Assembly: GCA_033722555.1 (NCBI GenBank)
Contig: JAWVYS010000004.1
Span: forward strand, 57,505-121,504
Direction of reading: 5' to 3'
Length of the DNA: 64,000 bases
From: Brumimicrobium sp033722555
GTDB lineage: Bacteria; Bacteroidota; Bacteroidia; Flavobacteriales_D; Crocinitomicaceae
Shown: piece by piece, positions 1 through 8,578 of the stretch
How the letters are laid out: the number at the start of each line of letters is the position of its first letter
How positions within the stretch are numbered: position 1 is the stretch's first letter
Program-made: the position numbers and the translations under genes
Notes under the pieces: generated by a model
The model's database searches: none
What the model was told of the DNA's origin: nothing
The model's input: the letters and a program-made list of their open reading frames with translations, nothing else

Positions 1-67
1 CTGTATATTTGAGTTTGTACACGGGAGACAAAAACGTGTTCCAAAACCGCCACTGCTCATATGCAGG

Positions 68-81
68 ACCGTTATAGTTCA
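68..81 (+). repeat. cassette boundary repeat, left copy
   Basis: The 14-nt stretch ACCGTTATAGTTCA matches the right copy at 635-648 (ACCGTTAAAGTTCA) at 13 of 14 positions in the same orientation, 567 bp apart. The two copies bracket the small gene at 103-561. In integron cassette arrays the same core site (GTTRRRY-like) recurs at each cassette junction; calling it that here is an inference. Confidence 0.5.
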
Positions 82-102
82 TAGCCCAGAGTACAACAGA
101 AC

Positions 103-561
103 ATGAATTGGATCAACTTTAAAACAGATATTAAAGATAACTTCTCCCAAACGTACAATATTGTTGTTAGAGAGATGGATATACGCAGATGGTCTAATTT
201 TCTAACTTACTTAAAATTAAAAGGATATTTTAAGAAATATGAAACAACTGAATTTGGAATCTCAATTGACATTCAAGCTCAAGAAATAGTTGATTACTTT
301 AATTCAGAGAGAGAATATTGGCCATCACTAGAGATTGACCTCAACGGGTTTAGAATTGATGGATTCATTAAAAGTGCGGAACACTTAGAATTATGGTTTA
401 ACGATAGAGGACAAACTGGATTGACTCAAGAAAATTACATCAAAATAACTGGCTTCATTGAAGAGTTAAGCAACGAATTAAAGTGTGAAGTACTTTTCGA
501 GAATGAGGATGCATTATCCGAAAGGTTAATCTTTAAAGTTGATAATGGAGTGATAAAATAA
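103..561 (+). CDS. hypothetical protein, cassette-borne
   Basis: A 152-residue soluble protein of unknown family. It has no signal peptide and no membrane segment. The composition is mixed acidic and aromatic, with a hydrophobic N-terminal half (residues 20-45), an alternating middle part suggesting beta strands (75-100) and a helix around 115-130. ATG at 103 is the first start after the left boundary repeat, and only 22 nt separate that repeat from the start codon. The gene fills the interval between two boundary repeats, and an 84-nt fold-back site begins two bases after its stop codon. This is the typical arrangement of an integron gene cassette, whose genes are usually orphans. The reading frame is intact and looks coding. 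I do not recognise a function. Confidence 0.7.
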   Translation: MNWINFKTDIKDNFSQTYNIVVREMDIRRWSNFLTYLKLKGYFKKYETTEFGISIDIQAQEIVDYFNSEREYWPSLEIDLNGFRIDGFIKSAEHLELWFNDRGQTGLTQENYIKITGFIEELSNELKCEVLFENEDALSERLIFKVDNGVIK

Positions 562-563
562 AC

Positions 564-647
564 GAACTATAACATCAACTAAAAGTCACGGGCTGAACAA
601 CCATAAGCGAGAAGCCCGCGTCTCCGGGTTGAGAACCGTTAAAGTTC
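564..647 (+). repeat. attC-like fold-back recombination site
   Basis: The outer arms GAACTATAAC (564-573) and GTTAAAGTTC (638-647) are inverted repeats with one mismatch. Inside them lie CAAC (576-579) with GTTG (628-631), and CGGGCT (589-594) with AGCCCG (613-618) around an 18-nt loop. This nested arrangement of two outer boxes, two inner boxes and a variable stem is how integron attC sites are built. The right arm overlaps the stop codon of the minus-strand lipoprotein gene at 639. There is no run of T, so a terminator is less likely. Confidence 0.5.
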
Positions 648-1382
648 AATCTCAAACATAAATCCTTTCCCATCCGAGGTACGTCCTGTTACACGGTAAA
701 TCGGATCACCAAATCTATCATCACTCTGGTAAACGTGTTCCACCGTACCTTTCAACGTTGGCTTCCCCTTTGCCTCTTTATCACTTCTAAGGCTTGAGGC
801 AACTTCGTCTTTTTGATCCTTTTCAACATTTCCTGCAAAGGTGATACACTCTTTACCTACCATGTTCTGGATGAGTTCTTCTCGACTCATAGTATTGTTA
901 CCGCTTTTAATCATCTCGTAATCTACACCAATCATGGCATATAATTGGGTGTTCTGATTGTACAACGCATATCTGGAATTCTTTGAATAAATAACTCCAT
1001 CAATTTCCACCAACCCCTTATGTGAATAAACATTTCCTGTCATGATAGGAAAAGTAACCTTCCAGGAACCATCTTCCAGAATCACATGGTTCTGAATAAC
1101 CGTGGTGTCCTTATAACAGAATACTGCCGCAGTAGAATCGGTTTGACTCGCCGTAAACACAGAATCATACGGTTCAACATTCGTAAAAATACCCTTCCAG
1201 ATATCGTCTTCGTATCGCGTCAAAACTTTATACGCATCTTCGGACAAGAGTGACTTTGCCTTTGCCTGATCTTCAGCGACACTCGCTTTGTTGAATTCCA
1301 AAATTACCGCCTCAGGTGAAGTTTGTCCGTTACTGCAACCAATCATTAATATCAATCCAAATAATACAACTAACTCTCTCAT
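639..1382 (-). CDS. lipoprotein, DUF4878-like N-terminal region
   Basis: A 247-residue predicted lipoprotein. The N-terminus is a short signal peptide ending in a lipobox with Cys16 (LMIGC). The next part (SPEAVILEFNKA, then a helix rich in Ala, Lys and Asp) resembles the start of the DUF4878/NTF2-like fold found in Bacteroidota lipoproteins. The C-terminal part after about residue 150 is hydrophilic, with a possible small beta domain. The Met at 1382 directly begins the signal peptide. Function is unknown; an envelope location is inferred from the lipobox. The stop codon lies within the attC-like right arm, so a cassette insertion may have replaced whatever originally followed this gene. Confidence 0.75.
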   Translation of the reverse strand: MRELVVLFGLILMIGCSNGQTSPEAVILEFNKASVAEDQAKAKSLLSEDAYKVLTRYEDDIWKGIFTNVEPYDSVFTASQTDSTAAVFCYKDTTVIQNHVILEDGSWKVTFPIMTGNVYSHKGLVEIDGVIYSKNSRYALYNQNTQLYAMIGVDYEMIKSGNNTMSREELIQNMVGKECITFAGNVEKDQKDEVASSLRSDKEAKGKPTLKGTVEHVYQSDDRFGDPIYRVTGRTSDGKGFMFEIEL

Positions 1383-1666
1383 TTTAATGCTTTTTGAATA
1401 AAAATACTCATTTTTTATAAAGTGGATTTACCTCACTGGAGCTGTTCCTTTTTATAACCGGTGATTTTGAGCAGCTTTTATCAAAAATTTATGTGCTTTT
1501 TCCAGTAGTGTTCAACCATAAATATCAATGCGTGTTGATAGTCCTTCGCTTTTAAAGAATATTTCAGAACGATTATGAATTTAATGAACGTGCTCTCAGG
1601 TTTAATTTGTGAACAACACTCTTAACAAAATTTTTATTAACCTTACCATAAACTAAAAGTGAACAA

Positions 1667-2446
1667 ATGGGATTATTTAATTTTAAGAAAAACAAACCCG
1701 AAGAAAACAGACACTTTAACATCAAAGGAGACTACTGGAACTTCTACTCATATACGTATGGAAAAGACATGACGGCTCTCGTCGAATTTGATTACCAAAT
1801 AGCAAAAGAGGAGCACCATAAGGGATATAACTCATGTAAACGCGTAATCATTTACATCCCGCTTGAAAAAAGTTCTGCCAACGGACTTCCTACAAAAGAG
1901 GAATCAGTAAGAATTCATAATTTAGAAAAGGATTTACTTTCGAAACTGGTTATAGTTGATTGTAAATTAGTCGGTAAAATGTCCTACGGCGCGATGTGTG
2001 ATTTTATTTTTCAGACGAATGACTCTGCCTCTTTTATGAAAACAGTCAATAAATGGATATCCGATCAAAAGAGTCACAGAATTGAAATAATCGAAAAAGA
2101 GGGCTGGGAATTTTTCGACACAAAAATAAAACCGAACCATATTTTCTGGCAGCAAATCAGTGACCGGAGGACTATTGGAATATTGATTGAGCAGGGAACC
2201 AATCCAAACAAGGAACATACAATCGAACATTCCTTTAGCGGTCAGGAAGCTATATTACAATCATTAAGGAACTTGTTAACTTCGGAGGGGTTTAAGTTGA
2301 TCTCAATGAGTGATAACCGACTGATTCTTTCAAAACCTGCAAAACTGATTGGAGGAGATTTATCCAACCTTACTCAAAGACTTGCGGGATATAGTGCGAA
2401 TATTGGAGCCAAATATGAAGGATGGGGCACAAAGATTGAAGAATAA
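1667..2446 (+). CDS. DUF695 / RraB-like domain protein
   Basis: A 259-residue cytosolic protein with two parts. Residues about 20-140 resemble DUF695: an early Trp/Tyr-rich strand, an 'NGLPT' turn near residue 70 and a following helix. Residues about 165-255 resemble the RraB (regulator of RNase E activity B) fold, with the 'EHTIEHSF' strand and the helix-strand 'EAILQSLRNLLTSEGF'. In Proteobacteria RraB inhibits RNase E. In Bacteroidota the DUF695-RraB combination is seen, but its target is not established. ATG at 1667 is the only plausible start. The gene stands alone, with 280 bp of AT-rich sequence upstream and no clear promoter box. Confidence 0.7.
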   Translation: MGLFNFKKNKPEENRHFNIKGDYWNFYSYTYGKDMTALVEFDYQIAKEEHHKGYNSCKRVIIYIPLEKSSANGLPTKEESVRIHNLEKDLLSKLVIVDCKLVGKMSYGAMCDFIFQTNDSASFMKTVNKWISDQKSHRIEIIEKEGWEFFDTKIKPNHIFWQQISDRRTIGILIEQGTNPNKEHTIEHSFSGQEAILQSLRNLLTSEGFKLISMSDNRLILSKPAKLIGGDLSNLTQRLAGYSANIGAKYEGWGTKIEE

Positions 2447-2573
2447 GAAAGACAAGCTTCAGAAGAAATAGAGCCAACCATAATCGTCAAGCAATAAATA
2501 AAGTTTGATCTACATATCCGAACAGACGAACAATTTCCGGTTGTTGACCTAGAAAAATATTCTAAAACAGCAC

Positions 2574-3914
2574 ATGAAGAGACGCCATTTTATAAAGCAA
2601 TCAACCTTACTCTCCGTTGGCGGGCTGCTTATCCCTTCAACTTTTCTTTCTGCCTGCAGAAAAGATACCTTGTTTGAGGATTTTAATTATGATGGTAAAG
2701 TTTTAATAATCGGCGCAGGTGCTGCAGGACTCTATGCCGGTTACGTATTAAAATCAAAAGGGATTCATTTTCAAATATTAGAAGCATCACCTAACTATGG
2801 AGGTCGACTCGGCAAGCTAACAAATTTTGCAAATTTCCCAATTGACCTTGGGGCACAATGGCTTCATGGCAAGAATAATATTCTTGGTGACCTGATACAA
2901 CGATCAAATACTAAAATCAGCCTGGACGAGAGCGAAGCAGTTTTTTGGTTCAACAACCAGTTAACAAATTCACTACCACAAAACGTTGATATTTTCGAAG
3001 GAGATGGATTGCCGGACATATCATTCAAGGATTATGCAATCCAAAAAGGTCTCGGAAACGAATACAAATTCATCGTTGAAAATATTGCCGGAGACCAAGG
3101 TGCATCTGCATCGAGACTTTCCGTTTTATACAACAATCTTGAAGAAGCAAATTGGAGCTCGGGCGATGACGATTTCAAATTCCGAGAGACCTATTATGAT
3201 CTAATTGATCAACAAATTGCCCATCATGTAAAAGATCATATCAAGCTCAATACAATAATTTCCACAATTGATTACTCCGGGTCAACAATTGTAGTAACAG
3301 ACAGTAATTCCAATTCCTATGAAGCGGATAAAATAATAATTACGGTTCCCATCACCGTTTTGAAAACAAATGATATTGGGTTTATTCCTGCCTTGCCATC
3401 AGAAAAAACTGAAGCTTTCTCCAAGATCGGAATGGACGCAGGAATGAAAGTGTTTATGAAGTTTAGCGTTAAATTCTTTGATCAAAATATTATCGGAGGA
3501 AACATTTGTGCCGCCTACGCCGATGAGAGTGTCGGAAAAACCGTGGATGACAATGTGATTCTTGCTTTTGTAATGGGCGAACAGGCAGAATATTTAACCG
3601 GCTTGGGTAGCGATACCGCAATTACAGCCGCCTTACTTCAAGAACTTGATACAATGTATAACGGTCAGGCTACAGCTTCTTTTATTGCTTCACATGTCGA
3701 AAACTGGACGATAAATCCTTTTATTAAGGGTGCATATTCGTACAGTACTGTGGGAATAGGAAATGCAAGAGAAATTGCTGCACAATCAGTAAATAATAAA
3801 CTCTTTTTTGCCGGTGAAGCAATGAATACAAACGGTCATCATCAAACAGTTCAGGGAGCGGTTGAGACAGGATACAGAGAGGTTATGAATATTTTAAATA
3901 GTATTAAAAAATGA
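2574..3914 (+). CDS. exported flavin monoamine oxidase family protein
   Basis: A 446-residue FAD-dependent amine oxidase (Amino_oxidase superfamily). The N-terminus has a twin-arginine type signal (Arg3-Arg4-His-Phe) followed by a lipobox-like LSAC ending at Cys28, so the folded flavoprotein is probably exported by Tat and may be lipid-anchored. The dinucleotide-binding motif GAGAAG lies at residues 47-52, with the ribose-binding Glu70 at the end of the second strand. The RLGKL segment and the C-terminal FAGE...HHQTVQGAVETG motif, which holds the flavin, are also present. The substrate cannot be read from sequence. The stop codon overlaps the next start (ATGA, 3911-3914), so the two genes are translationally coupled. 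Confidence 0.88.
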   Translation: MKRRHFIKQSTLLSVGGLLIPSTFLSACRKDTLFEDFNYDGKVLIIGAGAAGLYAGYVLKSKGIHFQILEASPNYGGRLGKLTNFANFPIDLGAQWLHGKNNILGDLIQRSNTKISLDESEAVFWFNNQLTNSLPQNVDIFEGDGLPDISFKDYAIQKGLGNEYKFIVENIAGDQGASASRLSVLYNNLEEANWSSGDDDFKFRETYYDLIDQQIAHHVKDHIKLNTIISTIDYSGSTIVVTDSNSNSYEADKIIITVPITVLKTNDIGFIPALPSEKTEAFSKIGMDAGMKVFMKFSVKFFDQNIIGGNICAAYADESVGKTVDDNVILAFVMGEQAEYLTGLGSDTAITAALLQELDTMYNGQATASFIASHVENWTINPFIKGAYSYSTVGIGNAREIAAQSVNNKLFFAGEAMNTNGHHQTVQGAVETGYREVMNILNSIKK

Positions 3915-4585
3915 AAAGTTTCATTGCAATTTTAGGACTATTTTTTGTGTGCAATAATTCTAACGCTCAAGAGTTCAAAGCCGAAATCTCTTACAAATAT
4001 ATTTATTCCAGTGAATGGGATAAAGCTATCCGGGCCTATAACTTTAGCCGACCATTTATTTCAGAGAAACAACCTTTATTGATGCATGGATTAAACAGTT
4101 CTGTTTCTTACATTTTCGAATCACAAAAAAAATTTCAACAAGGAATTCATTTTTCTTATTCCTATTTCAGAAGTTCAGCAAACAACGAAAACCTAGACAA
4201 TGTTTTGAACTTACATTTTCTCAATTTGGGCTACCTCATACATTACGAAAATAAGGAGAAGCTGAAAGGATTTTACACAGATCTCATTATTTCCGTAAGC
4301 ACAAGTGGACTTTTTAGAAAGGTGAATGGTGAATCATTTGAATATGACGACTCAAAATCAAAAGCATTGGGAATAGGCGGAAACTTAGATTTAAAAGCGG
4401 GTTATCTTCTTAGGAGTAAAGGAAACTTTCACCTTTCTCCTTTCATTTCCATTGGTTATTCTCCCTATTTTTATTCCCCGAACACAGAAGTAGTTATTAA
4501 CCAAACTAAAGGGCTGATAAATAATAATTGGACTCCTATATTATCAGCTCAAGTTGGTTTAACCTTTCATACAGAAAAACGATGA
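3911..4585 (+). CDS. predicted outer-membrane beta-barrel protein
   Basis: A 224-residue protein with a cleavable signal peptide (MKSFIAILGLFFVCNNSNAQ). The rest alternates polar and hydrophobic residues with many aromatic strand ends (YKYIYSSEW, FSYSYFRSS, FISIGYSPYFY) and closes with the strand VGLTFHTEKR. This pattern is typical of small Bacteroidota outer-membrane barrels. The start overlaps the stop of the amine oxidase by four bases, so both proteins are made from one transcript. The barrel could be a partner or anchor for the exported oxidase, but that is inference from coupling only. Confidence 0.7.
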   Translation: MKSFIAILGLFFVCNNSNAQEFKAEISYKYIYSSEWDKAIRAYNFSRPFISEKQPLLMHGLNSSVSYIFESQKKFQQGIHFSYSYFRSSANNENLDNVLNLHFLNLGYLIHYENKEKLKGFYTDLIISVSTSGLFRKVNGESFEYDDSKSKALGIGGNLDLKAGYLLRSKGNFHLSPFISIGYSPYFYSPNTEVVINQTKGLINNNWTPILSAQVGLTFHTEKR

Positions 4586-4710
4586 TTGACTGAACCACAA
4601 AAGAGATAAATCATATAACCTTTCTTTGGATGAGAGAACCTAATGTAATAGTTTGAAAATATACGTTTATATAACTAACTTAGGTAATCCGAAATATCAA
4701 AATACATCTC

Positions 4711-5133
4711 ATGGCTGCAATACTCAACACCAGTTTGAAATTATTAAGCGTAAGCATTCTCTTACTGCTATTGTTTACATCGGTTAAAATTGAGAAAACA
4801 ATAATAGAACAGTTAAACGACAATGAATCCTTTGAAATAATTATGGAGTCCAACGGCTGCTTTCATTCAACTACAGATAAATTGTCAATCAAAAAAAAGA
4901 AAGGTGTTTACACTGCGATAAAGGGTAAAAGAAAAAAAACATTGGGTGAAAAAGATCTTGCAGAAATACGTGATTTTGAAATTAAGTTGCGAACTTTTGA
5001 TGAAAAAATGAATGTATGCACTACGACTGACACCTATTTGCTCAAGTATCGGTCCTACGAGTTCAAATACGTGGATGGTACCTGCGCATGGAACGGGATG
5101 AGTCATTTAATTGAAAAGCTGTTTTCAAACTAA
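4711..5133 (+). CDS. hypothetical exported or membrane-anchored protein
   Basis: A 140-residue protein with an N-terminal hydrophobic segment (residues 8-24) and a hydrophilic, Lys-rich remainder. Three Cys residues (in SNGCF, MNVCT and GTCAW) could form disulphides outside the cytoplasm. There is no lipobox and no recognised domain. 125 bp of sequence without obvious signals separates it from the previous gene, so it may have its own promoter. The start at 4711 is the first Met and directly precedes the hydrophobic segment. Confidence 0.6.
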   Translation: MAAILNTSLKLLSVSILLLLLFTSVKIEKTIIEQLNDNESFEIIMESNGCFHSTTDKLSIKKKKGVYTAIKGKRKKTLGEKDLAEIRDFEIKLRTFDEKMNVCTTTDTYLLKYRSYEFKYVDGTCAWNGMSHLIEKLFSN

Positions 5134-5275
5134 TTGCAGCAGAAAACAGGTGCCGTGAAATAATGAACGGAAACAGTTTACTGTATCCATCTGTGAATGG
5201 AAGTCCAACATGAATTTCTTTTCCACCAAATCACAATTGTTACTAACATTGAATTTTCCCCATGAGATAAAATCC

Positions 5276-5283
5276 TATTTTTG
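5276..5283 (+). promoter_or_regulatory. Bacteroidota -7 promoter element before folD
   Basis: TATTTTTG matches the Bacteroidota sigma-ABfr -7 consensus TAnnTTTG. A TTG at 5249-5251 may serve as the -33 element, although the spacing of 24 nt is a little long. Transcription would start near 5290, which supports translation from ATG 5300 and excludes the longer in-frame ATG at 5210. Confidence 0.55.
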
Positions 5284-5299
5284 CAAAAAGCAAATCAAA

Positions 5300-6178
5300 A
5301 TGCAACTTTTAGACGGTAGAGCCACATCACTTGCAATCCGGGAAGAACTCATGCTCGCGGTTCAGAAACGCAAAGAAAGAGGAGAAAAAATACCCCACCT
5401 GGCTGCTGTTTTGGTCGGTAACGATGGTGGATCTTTAACCTATGTCGGAGCAAAAGTAAGAGCCTGTAAAGAAATAGGATTTGAAAGCACCCTGATACAT
5501 CTCGATGAAACGATTACCGAAGAAGATTTACTGGCTAAAATAGATGAGCTCAACAAGGATCCGGAGATCGATGGATTTATTGTACAGCTACCTTTACCGA
5601 ATCACATCGATGAAAAAATGATCACCCTTGCGATAGATCCTAAAAAAGATGTCGATGGTTTTCATCCGGTGAATTTAGGAAATATGGTGCTTAATTTACC
5701 TTGTTTTCTACCCGCAACACCGGCCGGGATGCTGGAACTTTTTAGTCGTTACGACATTGAAACATCGGGTAAGCACTGTGTAGTTGTGGGACGATCCAAC
5801 ATTGTGGGTTCACCGATGAGCATCATGATGGGAAGAAATACTTTCCCTGGGAATTCTACCGTAACATTGACTCATTCCCGCACCAAAGACCTTAAATACC
5901 ATACCTTACAGGCAGATATTATTATTACAGCTGTTGGCCGACCGGGAATAATTACTGCGGATATGGTAAAAGAAGGTGCGGTTGTCATGGATGTCGGTAT
6001 CACGCGTGTTCCGGATGCTTCGAAGAAATCGGGTTATCGCTTAAGAGGAGACGTTGATTTTGATAATGTTGCACCAAAAACTTCATATATCACTCCGGTT
6101 CCGGGCGGTGTTGGTCCAATGACCATTGTTTCCCTGATGATGAATACCTTGAAAGCGATGGATTTGAAGGAAATGTAA
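5300..6178 (+). CDS. folD: methylenetetrahydrofolate dehydrogenase/cyclohydrolase
   Basis: A 292-residue bifunctional cytosolic enzyme. It interconverts 5,10-methylene-THF, 5,10-methenyl-THF and 10-formyl-THF with NADP+, supplying one-carbon units for purines and formyl-Met. Diagnostic segments in order are SLTYVGAKVRACKEIG with the catalytic Lys, VQLPLPNHID, PATPAGMLELF, the nucleotide-binding VVVGRSNIVGSP, and the C-terminal TPVPGGVGPMT. The ATG at 5300 gives the normal FolD N-terminus (MQLLDGR). An in-frame ATG at 5210 would add 30 residues with no family counterpart and lies upstream of the likely promoter. The gene is convergent with the M3 peptidase gene, with only 16 bp between their stops. 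Confidence 0.95.
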   Translation: MQLLDGRATSLAIREELMLAVQKRKERGEKIPHLAAVLVGNDGGSLTYVGAKVRACKEIGFESTLIHLDETITEEDLLAKIDELNKDPEIDGFIVQLPLPNHIDEKMITLAIDPKKDVDGFHPVNLGNMVLNLPCFLPATPAGMLELFSRYDIETSGKHCVVVGRSNIVGSPMSIMMGRNTFPGNSTVTLTHSRTKDLKYHTLQADIIITAVGRPGIITADMVKEGAVVMDVGITRVPDASKKSGYRLRGDVDFDNVAPKTSYITPVPGGVGPMTIVSLMMNTLKAMDLKEM

Positions 6179-6194
6179 GTATTCCCTTTCTTAA

Positions 6195-7907
6195 TTACCC
6201 TTCTATTGCTTCCATTTCCTGTTTTACGAAACGTACCAGGCTCTGAATGTTACCGAGCGAAAAATCAAAAGTAATACCCGCTGTGCGGTAAACCTCAGGA
6301 ATAGATTTGGTGTACCCTAAAGAAAGAGCCTTTTTGTAATCTGTTATAGCCTTCTTGAAATCAGACTTGCTGTTTTTCCATACAGCAAGTGCACCCAACT
6401 GCGCCATTCCGTATTCAATGTAATAGAATGGTACCTCAAAGAGGTGCAGCTGTTTTTGCCATATAATCTCTCTGGCTGATTCGTAACCCGTCCAGTCAGT
6501 AACGCCCGTACCGTATGCCTTTAAAATATCTATCCATTTTGCATGTCTTTCTTTCACGGTATGACTAGGATTTTCATAGATCCAGTGCTGAAATTCATCG
6601 ATCGTAGCAATCCAGGGAAGAATCTTAAGAATCGTTTCGAGCTGTTCAGTTTTCGCCCGCTTCAGGTCTTCCTCCTCCGAATAGAATGCTCCCCAGTAAT
6701 CCATGGTAAGTAATTCCATGCTCATTGAAGAAAGTTCTGCCACCTCTGAAGGTAAGCTTTTAAATCCGGTAATTTCCAGATCCCTACTCAAAAAAGAATG
6801 GACAGCGTGCCCGCCTTCGTGGACCATAGTAATAAGATCACGGTGCGAACCAACTGCATTCATAAAGATAAAAGGAACACCTATCTCATATAAGGGATAA
6901 TTATACCCACCTGGCGATTTTCCCTCTTTGGATTCGAGATCCAGATGCCCCATTTTTTCCATGGTGGAAAGGCAGTCACCGAAGTATGGATCTATACCGT
7001 TGAACATCGCGATTGTTCTATCCAGCAATTCCTTTCCTGTTTCAAAAGGCTTGAGTGGTTTCCGACCTTTCGGATCAACTTCGCTGTCCCAGGGTTTTAG
7101 TTTGTCCTTCTTTAATAATTCAGCCTGTTTTTCATTGATCTGCTTAACAAGGGGAACGATTTCCTTTTTTATCGATCTGTGAAAATCAAAACAGTCCTCT
7201 TTCGTGTAATCAAACCGACCCAACGCGGCAAATTTATAGTCGCGGTAATTGTCAAACCCGGCATTTAAAGCTATCCGGTGCCTGATTCTTATCAGCTCAG
7301 TAAATAATTTATCCAGTTTTTCAGCATCCTCCTGCCTTCTGGCGACCATTTTTTCAAAAATATTCTTTCGGAGGGTTTCATCATTTTCTTTCAAAAGACT
7401 GGCTGCCTTTTGCATAGTGATTTCCTTTCCATCATGAGAAATGGATTGAGCTCCGCTGATCGCACCGAACTGTTGACTCTTCTCGGCCATTTCAGCTTCC
7501 AGAGGAATATTTTCTTCTCGAAATAATTTAATAGCGGTATCTACAGACCTGAAATAAATTTTATATGCCTCAGCATTGAACTCTTTTTTAAACGGGGATT
7601 CCGATAGCTTCTTGTTTAAACGAAAGCTATAAGGGGATAATTTCGGTTGAATCTCTTTAACGAAAAATGTATAATCATCAGTAAGTGCTTTGTCCCGCGT
7701 ATTTATGGTCATCCGGATATATCGCCAGGCAAGATTTTCCTCAAGAATGGCTTCCAGTTCGCTCTGATCTTTGAGCCATCGTTCGAATTCCTGCTTTGAA
7801 GCTATTTCTCTTGTTTCGAGATCAATGAGGTATTTTTCCACATCTTCCCATTTCTCAATGGTAAAATCTTTAGCTACGAAATTTCTTTCGGGACGTTTTA
7901 AAAACAT
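6195..7907 (-). CDS. M3 family oligoendopeptidase
   Basis: A 570-residue cytosolic zinc metallopeptidase of the M3 (PepF/thimet oligopeptidase) family, which degrades short peptides. The zinc-binding and catalytic motif His363-Glu364-Gly-Gly-His367 lies in MVHEGGHAVH, and a downstream SMSMELL segment near residue 390 provides the third ligand region. The length fits the PepF-like group. The start chosen is ATG at 7907 (MFLKRPERNF). The open frame continues upstream by 84 codons into the Lys-rich end of the neighbouring gene, but that extension is an out-of-frame shadow of it. The DUF5606 gene lies 25 bp upstream on the same strand, so the two are probably co-transcribed. Confidence 0.93.
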   Translation of the reverse strand: MFLKRPERNFVAKDFTIEKWEDVEKYLIDLETREIASKQEFERWLKDQSELEAILEENLAWRYIRMTINTRDKALTDDYTFFVKEIQPKLSPYSFRLNKKLSESPFKKEFNAEAYKIYFRSVDTAIKLFREENIPLEAEMAEKSQQFGAISGAQSISHDGKEITMQKAASLLKENDETLRKNIFEKMVARRQEDAEKLDKLFTELIRIRHRIALNAGFDNYRDYKFAALGRFDYTKEDCFDFHRSIKKEIVPLVKQINEKQAELLKKDKLKPWDSEVDPKGRKPLKPFETGKELLDRTIAMFNGIDPYFGDCLSTMEKMGHLDLESKEGKSPGGYNYPLYEIGVPFIFMNAVGSHRDLITMVHEGGHAVHSFLSRDLEITGFKSLPSEVAELSSMSMELLTMDYWGAFYSEEEDLKRAKTEQLETILKILPWIATIDEFQHWIYENPSHTVKERHAKWIDILKAYGTGVTDWTGYESAREIIWQKQLHLFEVPFYYIEYGMAQLGALAVWKNSKSDFKKAITDYKKALSLGYTKSIPEVYRTAGITFDFSLGNIQSLVRFVKQEMEAIEG

Positions 7908-7932
7908 ACAAAAATCAGATTGTTTTGTGTGG

Positions 7933-8526
7933 TTACTTCTTTTTAGCTGAGGTCTGTTTTGTATTGGCAGCCTTCTTTGTTGATGGCTTTGCTGCGGTCT
8001 TTTTCGCAGAAGCAGCAGCCGGCTTTTTGGGAGCTGGCTTCTTTTTATCTGCTGTTTTTTTCGCAGGAGTTTTTTTCGCAGAAGTTTCCTTATCAGACTT
8101 TTTATCCTTGCTTTCTTTCTTTTCCTTGTCGGCTTCTTTCTCTTCAAGCTTAAGAGCACCTGCTTTGGTTAAGATATTATACCACTGAAAAAGTTTTTTT
8201 ATGTCCGAGGTATAAACACGTTCAGCATCGTAATTGGGTAAAATCTCCTTCAGGCGAGCCGTCAGTTTATCAGCGCTTTCCTTGTGAGAAATGGTTTCCT
8301 TACCATTTTCCTTTTTGTAAATGGCGGTAAAAACCTCTTTCAGTGCAACATCCTCTTCATACGTGTAAATACTGATATCCTCTAATGCCGAAATACGGTC
8401 TGTAGAATAAGCAGGAGATCTCTTCCCGTCAACCAGTGATTCCACAATGATGTTGTTTTTAGCCTGAGCAACAACTTTAAACAATCCCGGCTTTCCGGAA
8501 ATTGAAATAATACCTGATAAATCCAT
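7933..8526 (-). CDS. DUF5606 protein with Lys/Ala-rich tail
   Basis: A 197-residue protein. Residues about 1-130 form the DUF5606 region, a Bacteroidota family (starting DLSGIISISGKPGLFKVV) of unknown function with an SH3-like beta start and a helical end. Residues about 130-197 are a low-complexity tail built from AKK, PAKK and KPAA units, like the DNA-binding tails of histone-H1-like bacterial proteins. The start at 8526 matches the family start (MDLSG). An in-frame ATG nine codons upstream is less likely. The tail may bind nucleic acid, but that is inferred from composition only. Confidence 0.8.
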   Translation of the reverse strand: MDLSGIISISGKPGLFKVVAQAKNNIIVESLVDGKRSPAYSTDRISALEDISIYTYEEDVALKEVFTAIYKKENGKETISHKESADKLTARLKEILPNYDAERVYTSDIKKLFQWYNILTKAGALKLEEKEADKEKKESKDKKSDKETSAKKTPAKKTADKKKPAPKKPAAASAKKTAAKPSTKKAANTKQTSAKKK

Positions 8527-8578
8527 AATTACTTTTTCGTTATTAATCTTCAAAAATAGAAAGAATCGTGAAAGTGCC

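Noticed and set aside
564..647. Fold-back considered as a rho-independent terminator
   Set aside because: No T-run follows, and the nested outer and inner boxes fit a recombination site better.
5210..5299. 30-codon N-terminal extension of folD
   Set aside because: It lies across the likely promoter and has no counterpart in FolD proteins.
7908..8159. 84-codon N-terminal extension of the M3 peptidase frame
   Set aside because: It is the Lys-rich end of the DUF5606 gene read in another frame, with no family counterpart; ATG 7907 gives the normal start.
7925..8188. 87-codon plus-strand frame rich in Ala and Phe
   Set aside because: It is antisense to the DUF5606 Lys/Ala-rich tail; composition is a mirror effect.
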